From the NCBI GenBank assembly GCA_946480675.1, contig CAMLKS010000150.1, positions 1 through 6,280 on the forward strand: a stretch of DNA of 6,280 bases. The letters are read 5' to 3'. Of this stretch, positions 1 to 6,280 are shown piece by piece. Position 1 is the first letter of the stretch. Each line of letters begins with the position of its first letter. A model generated the notes under the pieces. It searched no databases and was not told the origin of the DNA. It was given only the letters and a program-made list of their open reading frames with translations. A program made the position numbers and the translations under genes. This DNA is from an uncultured Bacteroidota bacterium (GTDB lineage: Bacteria; Bacteroidota; Bacteroidia; Chitinophagales; Chitinophagaceae).

Positions 1-2
1 TA

Positions 3-350
3 GCTTTTGTACACGAGCAGCTGACTGGGAAGAAAGAATTTCCAAAGTTCAAAGCAGGTGATAACGTAACCGTTAATTATAAAATCATTGAAGGTGCTAA
101 AGAGCGTATTCAGGCGTTCAAAGGTGATGTTATCAAACGTCAGGGTACTGGTTTTACTCAATCTTTCACTGTACGTAAAGTATCTGATGGCGTAGGCGTT
201 GAGCGTCTGTTTCCTCTGTACTCTCCCAACATTGATAGCATCGAGGTAAATAAAACAGGTCGTGTACGTCGTGCTAAACTGTTCTACCAACGCGAACGCC
301 AAGGTAAATCAGCACGTATCAAAGAAAAGAAATACATCTCTACTAAATAG
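3..350 (+). CDS. rplS: 50S ribosomal protein L19, 3' part (5' end outside window)
   Basis: L19 is a component of the large ribosomal subunit, located at the 30S/50S interface. The open frame enters from the left edge and gives 115 residues before TAG. Recognisable L19 stretches in order are FVHEQL near the start, [12 protein letters not shown], the core [26 protein letters not shown], and the basic C-terminal tail [23 protein letters not shown]19 is normally about 115-120 residues, so only a handful of N-terminal residues should be missing. The next feature is a strong terminator 24 bp after the stop, so it appears to be the last gene of its transcript. Nothing looks unusual. The family assignment is firm. 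Confidence 0.96.
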   Translation, partial: AFVHEQLTGKKEFPKFKAGDNVTVNYKIIEGAKERIQAFKGDVIKRQGTGFTQSFTVRKVSDGVGVERLFPLYSPNIDSIEVNKTGRVRRAKLFYQRERQGKSARIKEKKYISTK

Positions 351-374
351 TAGCAGTTGTTGTGAGATAATTCA

Positions 375-411
375 CCCGTTCTGGTTTGCCCGGAACGGGC
401 TTTTTTGTTTT
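375..411 (+). terminator. Intrinsic terminator of rplS
   Basis: Bases 375-399 fold into a 10-bp stem, CCCGTTCTGG against CCGGAACGGG read with one T-G wobble, closed by a five-base loop. The stem is followed by C, then TTTTTTGTTTT. It lies 24 bp past the L19 stop codon and has the classic layout of a Rho-independent terminator. Confidence 0.93.
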
Positions 412-544
412 GTGCCTATCCTGGCGTTACATGTTGTTAAGCGTTGGTTAACTGCTTGCAAAGAACTTGTTAATGAAGGTTTTGAATCTCATGGTTTTAT
501 AATTGATAGTTTATTTTTAGGCCATATTCTTAAATCAATTAATT
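412..544. other. Intergenic region, no gene seen
   Basis: This A/T-rich stretch between the rplS terminator and the lipoprotein gene must hold the lipoprotein promoter. No convincing match to the Bacteroidota promoter pattern (TTG near -33, TAnnTTTG near -7) could be found. A 7-bp inverted repeat (AATTGAT at 501-507, ATCAATT at 534-540) is present but is weak in such A/T-rich DNA. No RNA gene was recognised. Confidence 0.5.
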
Positions 545-1099
545 ATGAAGAAGTATGTACTCGTTGCCTTTAGCTTGTTAATAGGTATTGCCGCTTGTCA
601 GAAGGCAGATCATACACTGGCTCCTGCATCGGGAAGCGAGCTGGAAGCAATGGAGAAGAAAACAGCAAGGCCATTCAAGGGAGATATGACCTATACATTG
701 GATACTACTTTAGGTTTACCCTGCAATTGTAGTGGTTCGGCTATAGCAGTTGGCGATTTTTCCGGTAGCGGAAACGTAACGCATATGGGTTTGCTGGCAT
801 CTCACAATAAAACCTGCGTTACCCCTATAATACAGAATGGTGTATATGTTGGCAATCATATAGTTATAGAATGCGGCAGCTTTACTGCAGCTAATGGCGA
901 CGATATAGAAGTAGCTATACAACCGTACGATGTTTATTTCAATAACACATCGGCTACGGGTACTATGCAGGCCACCTTTATTGGCGGCACCGGGCGTTTC
1001 GTTAACGCAACAGGTGGTTTTACCGGTACGATTACTATCCCCCTGAACAATCCTAACGTAGCCTACCTGACAGGTATTGACGGTACAATAAATTACTAA
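545..1099 (+). CDS. Predicted lipoprotein of unknown function with GGTGRF-type barrel motif
   Basis: The 184-residue product starts with a type II signal peptide: MKK, a hydrophobic stretch at residues 4-16, and a lipobox IAAC with the lipidated Cys at 18. Gln-Lys follow at +2/+3, and no obvious surface-export signal is seen. Residues 19-45 are polar and linker-like. The rest is rich in Gly, Thr, Asn and short beta-like stretches, with four further cysteines at 60, 62, 91 and 110 that could pair if the domain is extracytoplasmic. Residues 147-158 (GGTGRFVNATGG) resemble the GTGRF signature of allene-oxide-cyclase-like or DUF3224-like small beta-barrels; this similarity is from memory and is a hint only. 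The start is the only ATG preceding a signal peptide. As is usual in Bacteroidota, no Shine-Dalgarno is visible. It has its own terminator and appears monocistronic. No enzymatic role can be assigned. Confidence 0.85.
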   Translation: MKKYVLVAFSLLIGIAACQKADHTLAPASGSELEAMEKKTARPFKGDMTYTLDTTLGLPCNCSGSAIAVGDFSGSGNVTHMGLLASHNKTCVTPIIQNGVYVGNHIVIECGSFTAANGDDIEVAIQPYDVYFNNTSATGTMQATFIGGTGRFVNATGGFTGTITIPLNNPNVAYLTGIDGTINY

Positions 1100-1130
1100 T
1101 GCAGTAATATTGTTTACAGAACTATATATA

Positions 1131-1167
1131 AAATAATAAAGCGGGATATATTCCCGCTTTATTATTT
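1131..1167 (+). terminator. Terminator after the lipoprotein gene, perfect 16-bp hairpin
   Basis: Bases 1131-1146 (AAATAATAAAGCGGGA) pair perfectly with 1152-1167 (TCCCGCTTTATTATTT) around a five-base TATAT loop. The GC core sits at the loop end and the A/T arms give a U-rich 3' side on the + transcript. The arms are symmetrical, so it could also stop transcription coming from the right, although no convergent gene is seen here. It begins 32 bp after the lipoprotein stop. Confidence 0.92.
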
Positions 1168-1202
1168 TAATGAAAATATAGAGCCGGCCAAGAATAAAGA
1201 TA

Positions 1203-1236
1203 TTGATGGAATAATATTTATGTATAGTATCTTTTG
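1203..1236 (+). promoter_or_regulatory. Weak candidate promoter for the poly-HAMP kinase
   Basis: A TTG at 1203-1205 and TATCTTTTG at 1228-1236 loosely resemble the Bacteroidota sigma-ABfr pattern (TTG near -33, TAnnTTTG near -7). The -7 match is off by one base in internal spacing and the gap is slightly long. It lies in the only space available, between the upstream terminator and the kinase start, and would leave a leader of roughly 65 bases. No regulator site was recognised. Confidence 0.25.
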
Positions 1237-1307
1237 TAGCTGTTTTAAACACAAACAATTAGTGTACTAAATCAGTTGTAAAATCCACCATCAAATCTTT
1301 AAAAAGT

Positions 1308-4300
1308 ATGCCCAGATCATCCCGTCGTTCAAATGGCCATGCAGCCATTGAGCAAACCACTGATAATGTGGAAGTTGTAGCATTGTCGGTGGATGAAAAA
1401 CCATCCTCTGGAAAGAAAAAAGCCACCCGGGAGCCGGTAGCTACTTATGATATGCTCCCAACGCCGGAATTATATGTAGAGTTGCTGAAAACACTCACCG
1501 ATGTACGAAATGGGAATTTTAATGTGCGCATGCCTATCGACCAGGTGGGCATAAATGGAAAAATATGTGATGTTCTGAATGAAATAATTTCCCTGAATCA
1601 AAAGATGGCAGATGAGTTTACACGAGCCAGCAACAATATTGGTAAGAATGGTAAACTAACGCACCGTATTGATGTACCCTATGCCAGAGGTTCCTGGAGT
1701 TCCAGCGTCGATTCGTTGAATACACTTATATCTGACCTGGTGCATCCCACCATTGAAATAGCAAGCGTTATCAGTCTTGTGGCGAAAGGAAACCTATCGC
1801 AGCAAATGCCGATGCAAATTGGCGACCACAAGCTGCAGGGTGAATTTTCACGCATTGCCAAAGAGGTAAACGACATGGTGAAGCAGCTGAACCTGTTCTC
1901 TATGGAGGTAACACGCGTGGCACGCGAGGTAGGCTCTGAAGGTAAGCTGGGTGGGCAAGCGGTGGTAGAAGGTGTAGGTGGCGTATGGAAAGATCTTACA
2001 GACTCGGTGAACCTGATGGCGGGTAACCTGACGGGGCAAGTGCGAAATATTGCCGAAGTAACAACGGCGGTAGCCAAGGGTGACCTCTCGAAAAAAATTA
2101 CTGTAGATGTAAAAGGGGAAATATTAGAGCTGAAGAACACCATCAATACGATGGTGGATCAGCTGAACTCCTTTTCATCGGAAGTGACGCGTGTGGCGCT
2201 GGAAGTGGGTACGGAAGGTAAGCTGGGTGGTCAGGCGCAAGTAAAGGGTATTGGTGGTACCTGGAAAGACCTGACCGATTCCGTAAACCAAATGGCATCG
2301 AACCTAACGGGGCAGGTGCGTAATATAGCCGAGGTGACAACAGCGGTGGCACGCGGCGATTTGTCGAGGAAGATAACAGTGGATGTAAAGGGCGAAATAT
2401 CTGAATTGAAAAATACCATCAATACGATGGTGGATCAGCTGAACTCCTTCTCATCGGAAGTGACCCGGGTGGCGCGCGAAGTGGGTTCAGAAGGAAAGCT
2501 GGGCGGGCAAGCAACGGTAAAGGGTGTAGGCGGGGTATGGAAAGACCTGACGGAATCTGTAAACCAGATGGGTAGTAACCTGACGGCACAGGTACGTAAT
2601 ATAGCTGAAGTGACAACGGCGGTGGCCAAGGGCGACCTTTCCCGTAAAATAACCGTAGATGTAAAAGGAGAGATATTAGAACTAAAAAACACCATCAATA
2701 CGATGGTGGACCAGTTGAATTCCTTTGGTTCGGAGGTTACCCGTGTGGCGCGTGAAGTGGGTTCAGAAGGAAAGCTAGGTGGACAAGCAACCGTGGAAGG
2801 CGTAGGTGGTGTATGGAAAGACCTGACCGATTCTGTAAACCAGATGGCGGGTAACCTTACAGGGCAGGTGCGTAACATTGCCGAGGTAACAACAGCGGTG
2901 GCTAACGGTGACCTTTCCAAGAAAATTACCGTGGATGTGCAGGGAGAAATCCTGGAACTGAAAAATACCATCAATACGATGGTGGATCAGTTGAATTCAT
3001 TTGGTTCGGAAGTGACCCGTGTGGCGCGCGAAGTGGGTTCAGAAGGAAAGCTAGGCGGGCAGGCAACTGTAAAGGGTGTTGGTGGTGTATGGAAAGACCT
3101 GACCGATTCTGTAAACCAGATGGGTAGCAACCTGACGGCACAGGTACGTAACATTGCCGAGGTAACAACTGCCGTGGCAACGGGAGACCTTTCTAAAAAA
3201 ATTACCGTAAACGTAGAAGGAGAAATATTAGACCTGAAAAATACCATCAATACGATGGTGGACCAATTGAACTCATTTGCATCTGAAGTAACCCGTGTGG
3301 CATTGGAAGTGGGTACAGAAGGCAAACTGGGCGGACAGGCGAAGGTGCAAGGCGTAGGTGGTACCTGGAAAGACCTGACTGACTCCGTAAACCAGATGGC
3401 CTCTAACCTGACAGCACAGGTACGTAACATAGCCGAAGTAACAACAGCGGTGGCGAAGGGTGACTTATCACGTAAAATTACCGTAGATGTAAAAGGAGAA
3501 ATCCTGGAGCTGAAAAATACTATTAACACGATGGTGGACCAATTGAACTCTTTTGGTTCGGAAGTGACACGTGTGGCACGCGAGGTGGGCTCTGAAGGCA
3601 AGCTAGGTGGACAGGCTGATGTGCCGGGTGTGGATGGAACCTGGAAAGACCTGACCGATTCGGTAAATAAAATGGCCTCTAACCTGACAGGGCAGGTACG
3701 TAACATAGCCGAGGTAACAACCGCTGTGGCTAATGGCGATTTATCGCGCAAAATTGAGGTGGATGTAAAAGGCGAAATTCTTGAGCTGAAAAACACTATC
3801 AATACGATGGTGGAACAATTGCGTGCCTTTGCGTCTGAAGTAACCCGTGTGGCGCGCGAAGTGGGTACGGAAGGTAAACTGGGTGGCCAGGCGCACGTAC
3901 CCGGTGTAGGCGGCACCTGGAAAGACCTGACCGATTCCGTAAATCAAATGGCAGGCAACCTTACCGACCAGGTACGTAATATTGCCGATGTGGCCATTGC
4001 GGTGGCTAATGGCGATATGTCGCGCAAAATTACAGTGGATGTGCGCGGTGAGATATTGCAATTGAAAGAAACACTGAATACGATGGTGGATCAGCTTCGC
4101 GCCTTCGCATCGGAAGTAACGCGTGTGGCGCGTGAAGTAGGTACAGATGGTAAGCTGGGTGGGCAAGCCTTCGTGCCAGGTGTGGCCGGTACGTGGAAAG
4201 ACCTGACGGACTCCGTAAACCAGATGACGGGTAACCTGACATCGCAGGTGCGTAACATTGCTGAAGTAACAAAGGCGGTGGCAAGCGGTGACCTTTCCAA

Positions 4301-6280
4301 AAAAGTAACCATTGATGTAAAAGGAGAGATATTCGATCTGAAAAATACGATCAACACAATGGTGGATCAGCTGAACTCATTTGCCTTCGAAGTAACGCGT
4401 GTGGCGCGTGAAGTGGGTACAGAAGGAAAGCTGGGCGGACAGGCAGAAGTAAAAGGTGTGGCCGGTACCTGGAAGGATCTGACCGACTCGGTGAATATGA
4501 TGGCATCCAACCTTACTTCCCAGGTGCGCGGTATTGCGAAAGTGGTAACATCTGTAGCTACAGGTAACTTGAAACAAAAGTTATCTATCAGTTCTCGCGG
4601 AGAAGTAGCGCAGTTGACAGATACCATTAATGAGATGATTGATACACTTGCTGTGTTTGCCGACCAGGTAACAACCGTGGCACGCGAAGTGGGTGTGGAA
4701 GGCCGCCTGGGTGGACAGGCCAATGTACCCGGTGCATCTGGTACCTGGAAAAACCTTACAGAAAACGTGAACCAACTGGCAGAGAACCTGACAACACAGG
4801 TACGTGCCATATCAGAAGTAGCATCGGCGGTAACGAAAGGTGACCTTACGCGTATGATACGTGTGGATGCGAAGGGCGAAGTGGAGGAACTGAAGGATAC
4901 CATCAACCAGATGATTGCCAACCTGAAAGAAACAACGCTGCGCAACCAGGAACAAGACTGGTTGAAGTCGAACCTGGCGAAGTTTACACAAATGCTGCAA
5001 GGGCAGAAGGATTTGAATACGGTGACAAGGCGTATCCTTTCTGAACTGGCACAGGTAGTAAATGCACAGCATGGCATGTTCTACATTTATGAACAGGATG
5101 AAGTACATAATGATAATATCCTGAAATTGTTTGCGGCATATGCTTATAAAGACGAGATCAATATCAGGAAGAGCTTTAAACTGGGTGAAGGACTGGTAGG
5201 ACAATGTGCCAGTGAAAAAGAGAAAATATTACTAAATAATGTACCCACCGATTATATAAAAATAAGCTCCGGATTGGGTGAAGCAACACCACTTAATCTT
5301 ATTGTACTACCGGTACTGTTTGAAAAAGAAATCAAAGCGGTTATTGAGCTGGCTTCGTTTGAAGCATTCAGCGAAACGCACCTTGACTTCCTTGGCCAGT
5401 TGACAGAAAGTATCGGTATTGTATTGAATACTATTGAAACCAATTCGCGCACAGAGCATTTGCTGGAGCAGTCGCAATCTTTGACAGATGAACTGCGTAT
5501 AACAAATGAAGAGCTGCAGGATAAAGCACACCTGCTGGTAAAACAGAAGGAAGAAGTAGAGAATAAGAATAAAGAAGTCGAAGAAGCACGCAGGTCACTG
5601 GAAGAAAAGGCAGAACAATTACAGCTGACATCTAAATATAAATCTGAATTCCTGGCAAATATGTCGCACGAGCTACGTACGCCTTTGAATTCATTGCTGA
5701 TATTGGCGCAAGAGTTGTTTGAAAATAATGAAGGTAACCTTACGGAAAGGCAAGTGCGTTACGCTAAAACCATACACAGCTGTGGCGACGACCTGATACA
5801 GCTTATCAATGATATCCTTGATTTGTCTAAGATTGAATCGGGGTATATTTCTGCAGACTTTATCAATGTTCGTTTCCATGAGATTACAAACTTTGTAGAA
5901 ACAACCTTCAAGCACGTTTCTGAAAATAAGAACCTGAAATTCAGTATCGAGATGGATAAGGACCTGCCGGATATCATCGAAACCGATGTTCAGCGCCTGA
6001 ACCAGATATTGAAAAACCTGCTTTCTAATGCCTTTAAGTTTACAGAGAAGGGCGAAGTGAAACTAAGAATATTTGACGCGAATAAAGCATGGAGAAGTGA
6101 TAACCCTAACCTGGATAATGCGAAGCAGGTAGTAGCTTTTGAAATTAAAGATACCGGTATCGGTATTTCTAAGGATAAGCAGAATATCATCTTTGAAGCT
6201 TTCCAGCAGGCGGAAGGTTCTACCAGCCGCAAATATGGCGGCACGGGGCTTGGACTTTCTATTAGCCGCGGCTTGGCTGA
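1308..6280 (+). CDS. Giant soluble poly-HAMP GAF sensor histidine kinase (group III/Nik1-like), 3' end outside window
   Basis: The frame gives 1657 codons with no stop. The first ATG follows an in-frame TAG at 1260 and no other start lies between. Residues 1-54 are polar and low-complexity. About 55-1206 form a chain of HAMP modules: 13 canonical, typified by [17 protein letters not shown] and [17 protein letters not shown], alternating with 12 HAMP-like modules, typified by [19 protein letters not shown] and ending in [10 protein letters not shown] linker [14 protein letters not shown] (1213-1226) leads to a GAF domain (about 1238-1378, with GEGLVGQ) and a Lys/Glu-rich coiled coil (about 1383-1443). 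HisKA spans 1444-1512, with its H box MSHELRTP and phospho-acceptor His1454. HATPase_c starts near 1558: N box Asn1574, G1 box DTGIGI from Asp1615, F box Phe1629/Phe1632, and G2 box GGTGLGLS at 1644-1651. All catalytic motifs are intact, so it should autophosphorylate. No membrane segment or PAS domain is seen, so it is predicted cytoplasmic. By analogy with the family, receiver domains are expected downstream. The stimulus is unknown. Confidence 0.95.
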   Translation, partial: MPRSSRRSNGHAAIEQTTDNVEVVALSVDEKPSSGKKKATREPVATYDMLPTPELYVELLKTLTDVRNGNFNVRMPIDQVGINGKICDVLNEIISLNQKMADEFTRASNNIGKNGKLTHRIDVPYARGSWSSSVDSLNTLISDLVHPTIEIASVISLVAKGNLSQQMPMQIGDHKLQGEFSRIAKEVNDMVKQLNLFSMEVTRVAREVGSEGKLGGQAVVEGVGGVWKDLTDSVNLMAGNLTGQVRNIAEVTTAVAKGDLSKKITVDVKGEILELKNTINTMVDQLNSFSSEVTRVALEVGTEGKLGGQAQVKGIGGTWKDLTDSVNQMASNLTGQVRNIAEVTTAVARGDLSRKITVDVKGEISELKNTINTMVDQLNSFSSEVTRVAREVGSEGKLGGQATVKGVGGVWKDLTESVNQMGSNLTAQVRNIAEVTTAVAKGDLSRKITVDVKGEILELKNTINTMVDQLNSFGSEVTRVAREVGSEGKLGGQATVEGVGGVWKDLTDSVNQMAGNLTGQVRNIAEVTTAVANGDLSKKITVDVQGEILELKNTINTMVDQLNSFGSEVTRVAREVGSEGKLGGQATVKGVGGVWKDLTDSVNQMGSNLTAQVRNIAEVTTAVATGDLSKKITVNVEGEILDLKNTINTMVDQLNSFASEVTRVALEVGTEGKLGGQAKVQGVGGTWKDLTDSVNQMASNLTAQVRNIAEVTTAVAKGDLSRKITVDVKGEILELKNTINTMVDQLNSFGSEVTRVAREVGSEGKLGGQADVPGVDGTWKDLTDSVNKMASNLTGQVRNIAEVTTAVANGDLSRKIEVDVKGEILELKNTINTMVEQLRAFASEVTRVAREVGTEGKLGGQAHVPGVGGTWKDLTDSVNQMAGNLTDQVRNIADVAIAVANGDMSRKITVDVRGEILQLKETLNTMVDQLRAFASEVTRVAREVGTDGKLGGQAFVPGVAGTWKDLTDSVNQMTGNLTSQVRNIAEVTKAVASGDLSKKVTIDVKGEIFDLKNTINTMVDQLNSFAFEVTRVAREVGTEGKLGGQAEVKGVAGTWKDLTDSVNMMASNLTSQVRGIAKVVTSVATGNLKQKLSISSRGEVAQLTDTINEMIDTLAVFADQVTTVAREVGVEGRLGGQANVPGASGTWKNLTENVNQLAENLTTQVRAISEVASAVTKGDLTRMIRVDAKGEVEELKDTINQMIANLKETTLRNQEQDWLKSNLAKFTQMLQGQKDLNTVTRRILSELAQVVNAQHGMFYIYEQDEVHNDNILKLFAAYAYKDEINIRKSFKLGEGLVGQCASEKEKILLNNVPTDYIKISSGLGEATPLNLIVLPVLFEKEIKAVIELASFEAFSETHLDFLGQLTESIGIVLNTIETNSRTEHLLEQSQSLTDELRITNEELQDKAHLLVKQKEEVENKNKEVEEARRSLEEKAEQLQLTSKYKSEFLANMSHELRTPLNSLLILAQELFENNEGNLTERQVRYAKTIHSCGDDLIQLINDILDLSKIESGYISADFINVRFHEITNFVETTFKHVSENKNLKFSIEMDKDLPDIIETDVQRLNQILKNLLSNAFKFTEKGEVKLRIFDANKAWRSDNPNLDNAKQVVAFEIKDTGIGISKDKQNIIFEAFQQAEGSTSRKYGGTGLGLSISRGLA
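1470..1985 (+). other. Divergent N-terminal HAMP block of the kinase
   Basis: Residues 55-226 carry the same alternating HAMP layout as the array that follows, but with low sequence identity. The first canonical module is about residues 55-100 ([19 protein letters not shown], then [11 protein letters not shown]). The first HAMP-like module is 101-144 and aligns without gaps to later ones around [15 protein letters not shown], with the marker tryptophan at 130. The second canonical module (145-194) has the HP pair typical of the first HAMP helix and carries about five extra residues near GDHKLQG, so Trp130 to Trp227 is 97 residues rather than 92. The second HAMP-like module (195 onward) already matches the array consensus. 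Confidence 0.75.
1986..4745 (+). repeat. Ten tandem 276-bp coding repeats (92-residue HAMP + HAMP-like units)
   Basis: The TGG codons of the WKDL motif fall at 1986, 2262, 2538, 2814, 3090, 3366, 3642, 3918, 4194, 4470 and 4746, every interval being exactly 276 bp. They encode Trp227, 319, 411, 503, 595, 687, 779, 871, 963, 1055 and 1147. Each unit reads [56 protein letters not shown], then [19 protein letters not shown]. Copies 1-7 are nearly identical in protein, and copies 8-9 are slightly diverged. Copy 10 (4470-4745) is clearly diverged, reading [18 protein letters not shown] with a change to [21 protein letters not shown] partial eleventh unit (4746-4925) forms the last canonical HAMP before the GAF linker. 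Many differences between copies are synonymous, so the protein is more conserved than the DNA. Confidence 0.97.
5019..5441 (+). other. GAF domain of the kinase
   Basis: Residues about 1238-1378 start with [19 protein letters not shown], continue through the strand GMFYIYE, and contain [11 protein letters not shown], the conserved GAF helix entry, then [20 protein letters not shown] and a closing helix [18 protein letters not shown] domains bind small ligands or serve as dimer and signal-transmission modules. No chromophore-binding Cys motif or cyclic-nucleotide NKFDE motif is seen, so the ligand is unassigned. It sits exactly between the HAMP array and the coiled coil feeding the kinase core. 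Confidence 0.85.
5637..6280 (+). other. HisKA-HATPase_c kinase core (truncated at window end)
   Basis: The dimerisation helix runs from [18 protein letters not shown] (His1454) to [11 protein letters not shown] (1503-1512). The ATP-binding domain shows [16 protein letters not shown] (N box), KDTGIGIS (G1), [17 protein letters not shown] (F box and lid) and [12 protein letters not shown] (G2), where the window stops. Spacing is that of a standard HPK1a-class hybrid-kinase core. The remaining C-terminal part of HATPase_c and anything after it lie beyond the right edge. Confidence 0.93.

Noticed and set aside
501..540. Inverted repeat AATTGAT / ATCAATT upstream of the lipoprotein gene
   Set aside because: Seven bases of mostly A/T with a 26-base gap are expected by chance in this composition. 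There is no second copy elsewhere to suggest an operator.
262..573. Plus-strand open frame of 103 codons
   Set aside because: It overlaps the end of rplS in another frame, crosses the rplS terminator and overlaps the start of the lipoprotein gene. Its sequence has no protein-like features.
716..1258. Minus-strand open frame of 180 codons
   Set aside because: It is antisense to the lipoprotein gene, runs straight through the terminator hairpin, and has no recognisable domain. The + strand frame has a signal peptide and proper gene boundaries.
2987..3916. Long minus-strand open frame (309 codons), and similar minus-strand frames from about 1679 to 5077
   Set aside because: They lie antisense to the kinase repeats, and their translations show the same 92-residue period (recurring [20 protein letters not shown] text), which is simply the complement of the HAMP repeat. 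They stay open because the repeat's codon pattern is copied many times. No plausible protein family is visible.
1986..4745. Possibility that the 276-bp tandem array is a CRISPR, satellite or mobile-element repeat
   Set aside because: The frame is open throughout, the copies encode a known protein module, and the differences between copies are largely synonymous. It is a coding repeat under protein-level selection.

Overview
The window looks like Bacteroidota chromosome, most likely a Chitinophagales or Cytophagales relative. Three things suggest this: the style of the L19 sequence, start codons preceded by A/T-rich leaders without a Shine-Dalgarno motif, and a small lipoprotein with a glycine-rich 'GGTGRF' repeat-barrel motif of the kind common in this phylum. 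The lineage is inferred from sequence style; no database search was made.

Layout, all genes on the + strand: (1) 3-350, the 3' part of rplS (ribosomal protein L19), closed by a strong intrinsic terminator at 375-411. (2) 412-544, A/T-rich intergenic DNA with no gene seen. (3) 545-1099, a 184-residue lipoprotein of unknown function, closed by a perfect 16-bp terminator hairpin at 1131-1167. (4) 1168-1307, a leader with a weak promoter candidate. (5) 1308-6280 and beyond, one enormous open reading frame with no stop in the window. It encodes at least 1657 residues of a soluble poly-HAMP histidine kinase.

The kinase dominates the window. It has a short polar N-terminus and then an uninterrupted chain of about 25 HAMP-type modules: 13 canonical HAMPs alternating with 12 HAMP-like modules, each of the latter marked by one tryptophan. 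A GAF domain, a coiled coil, a HisKA dimerisation domain with its phospho-acceptor His (residue 1454) and a HATPase_c domain follow; the window ends just after the G2 box. Eleven of the marker tryptophans are spaced exactly 276 bp (92 codons) apart with no indel. The arrangement is that of group III (Nik1/Os-1-type) hybrid kinases, but with more repeats than the fungal proteins usually have. No transmembrane segment is visible, so the protein should act in the cytoplasm. Receiver domains probably lie downstream of the window.

Each of the first two genes has its own terminator, so the three genes are probably separate transcription units. Nothing in the sequence ties the lipoprotein functionally to the kinase. 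Long reading frames on the minus strand under the kinase gene are antisense shadows of its repeats.
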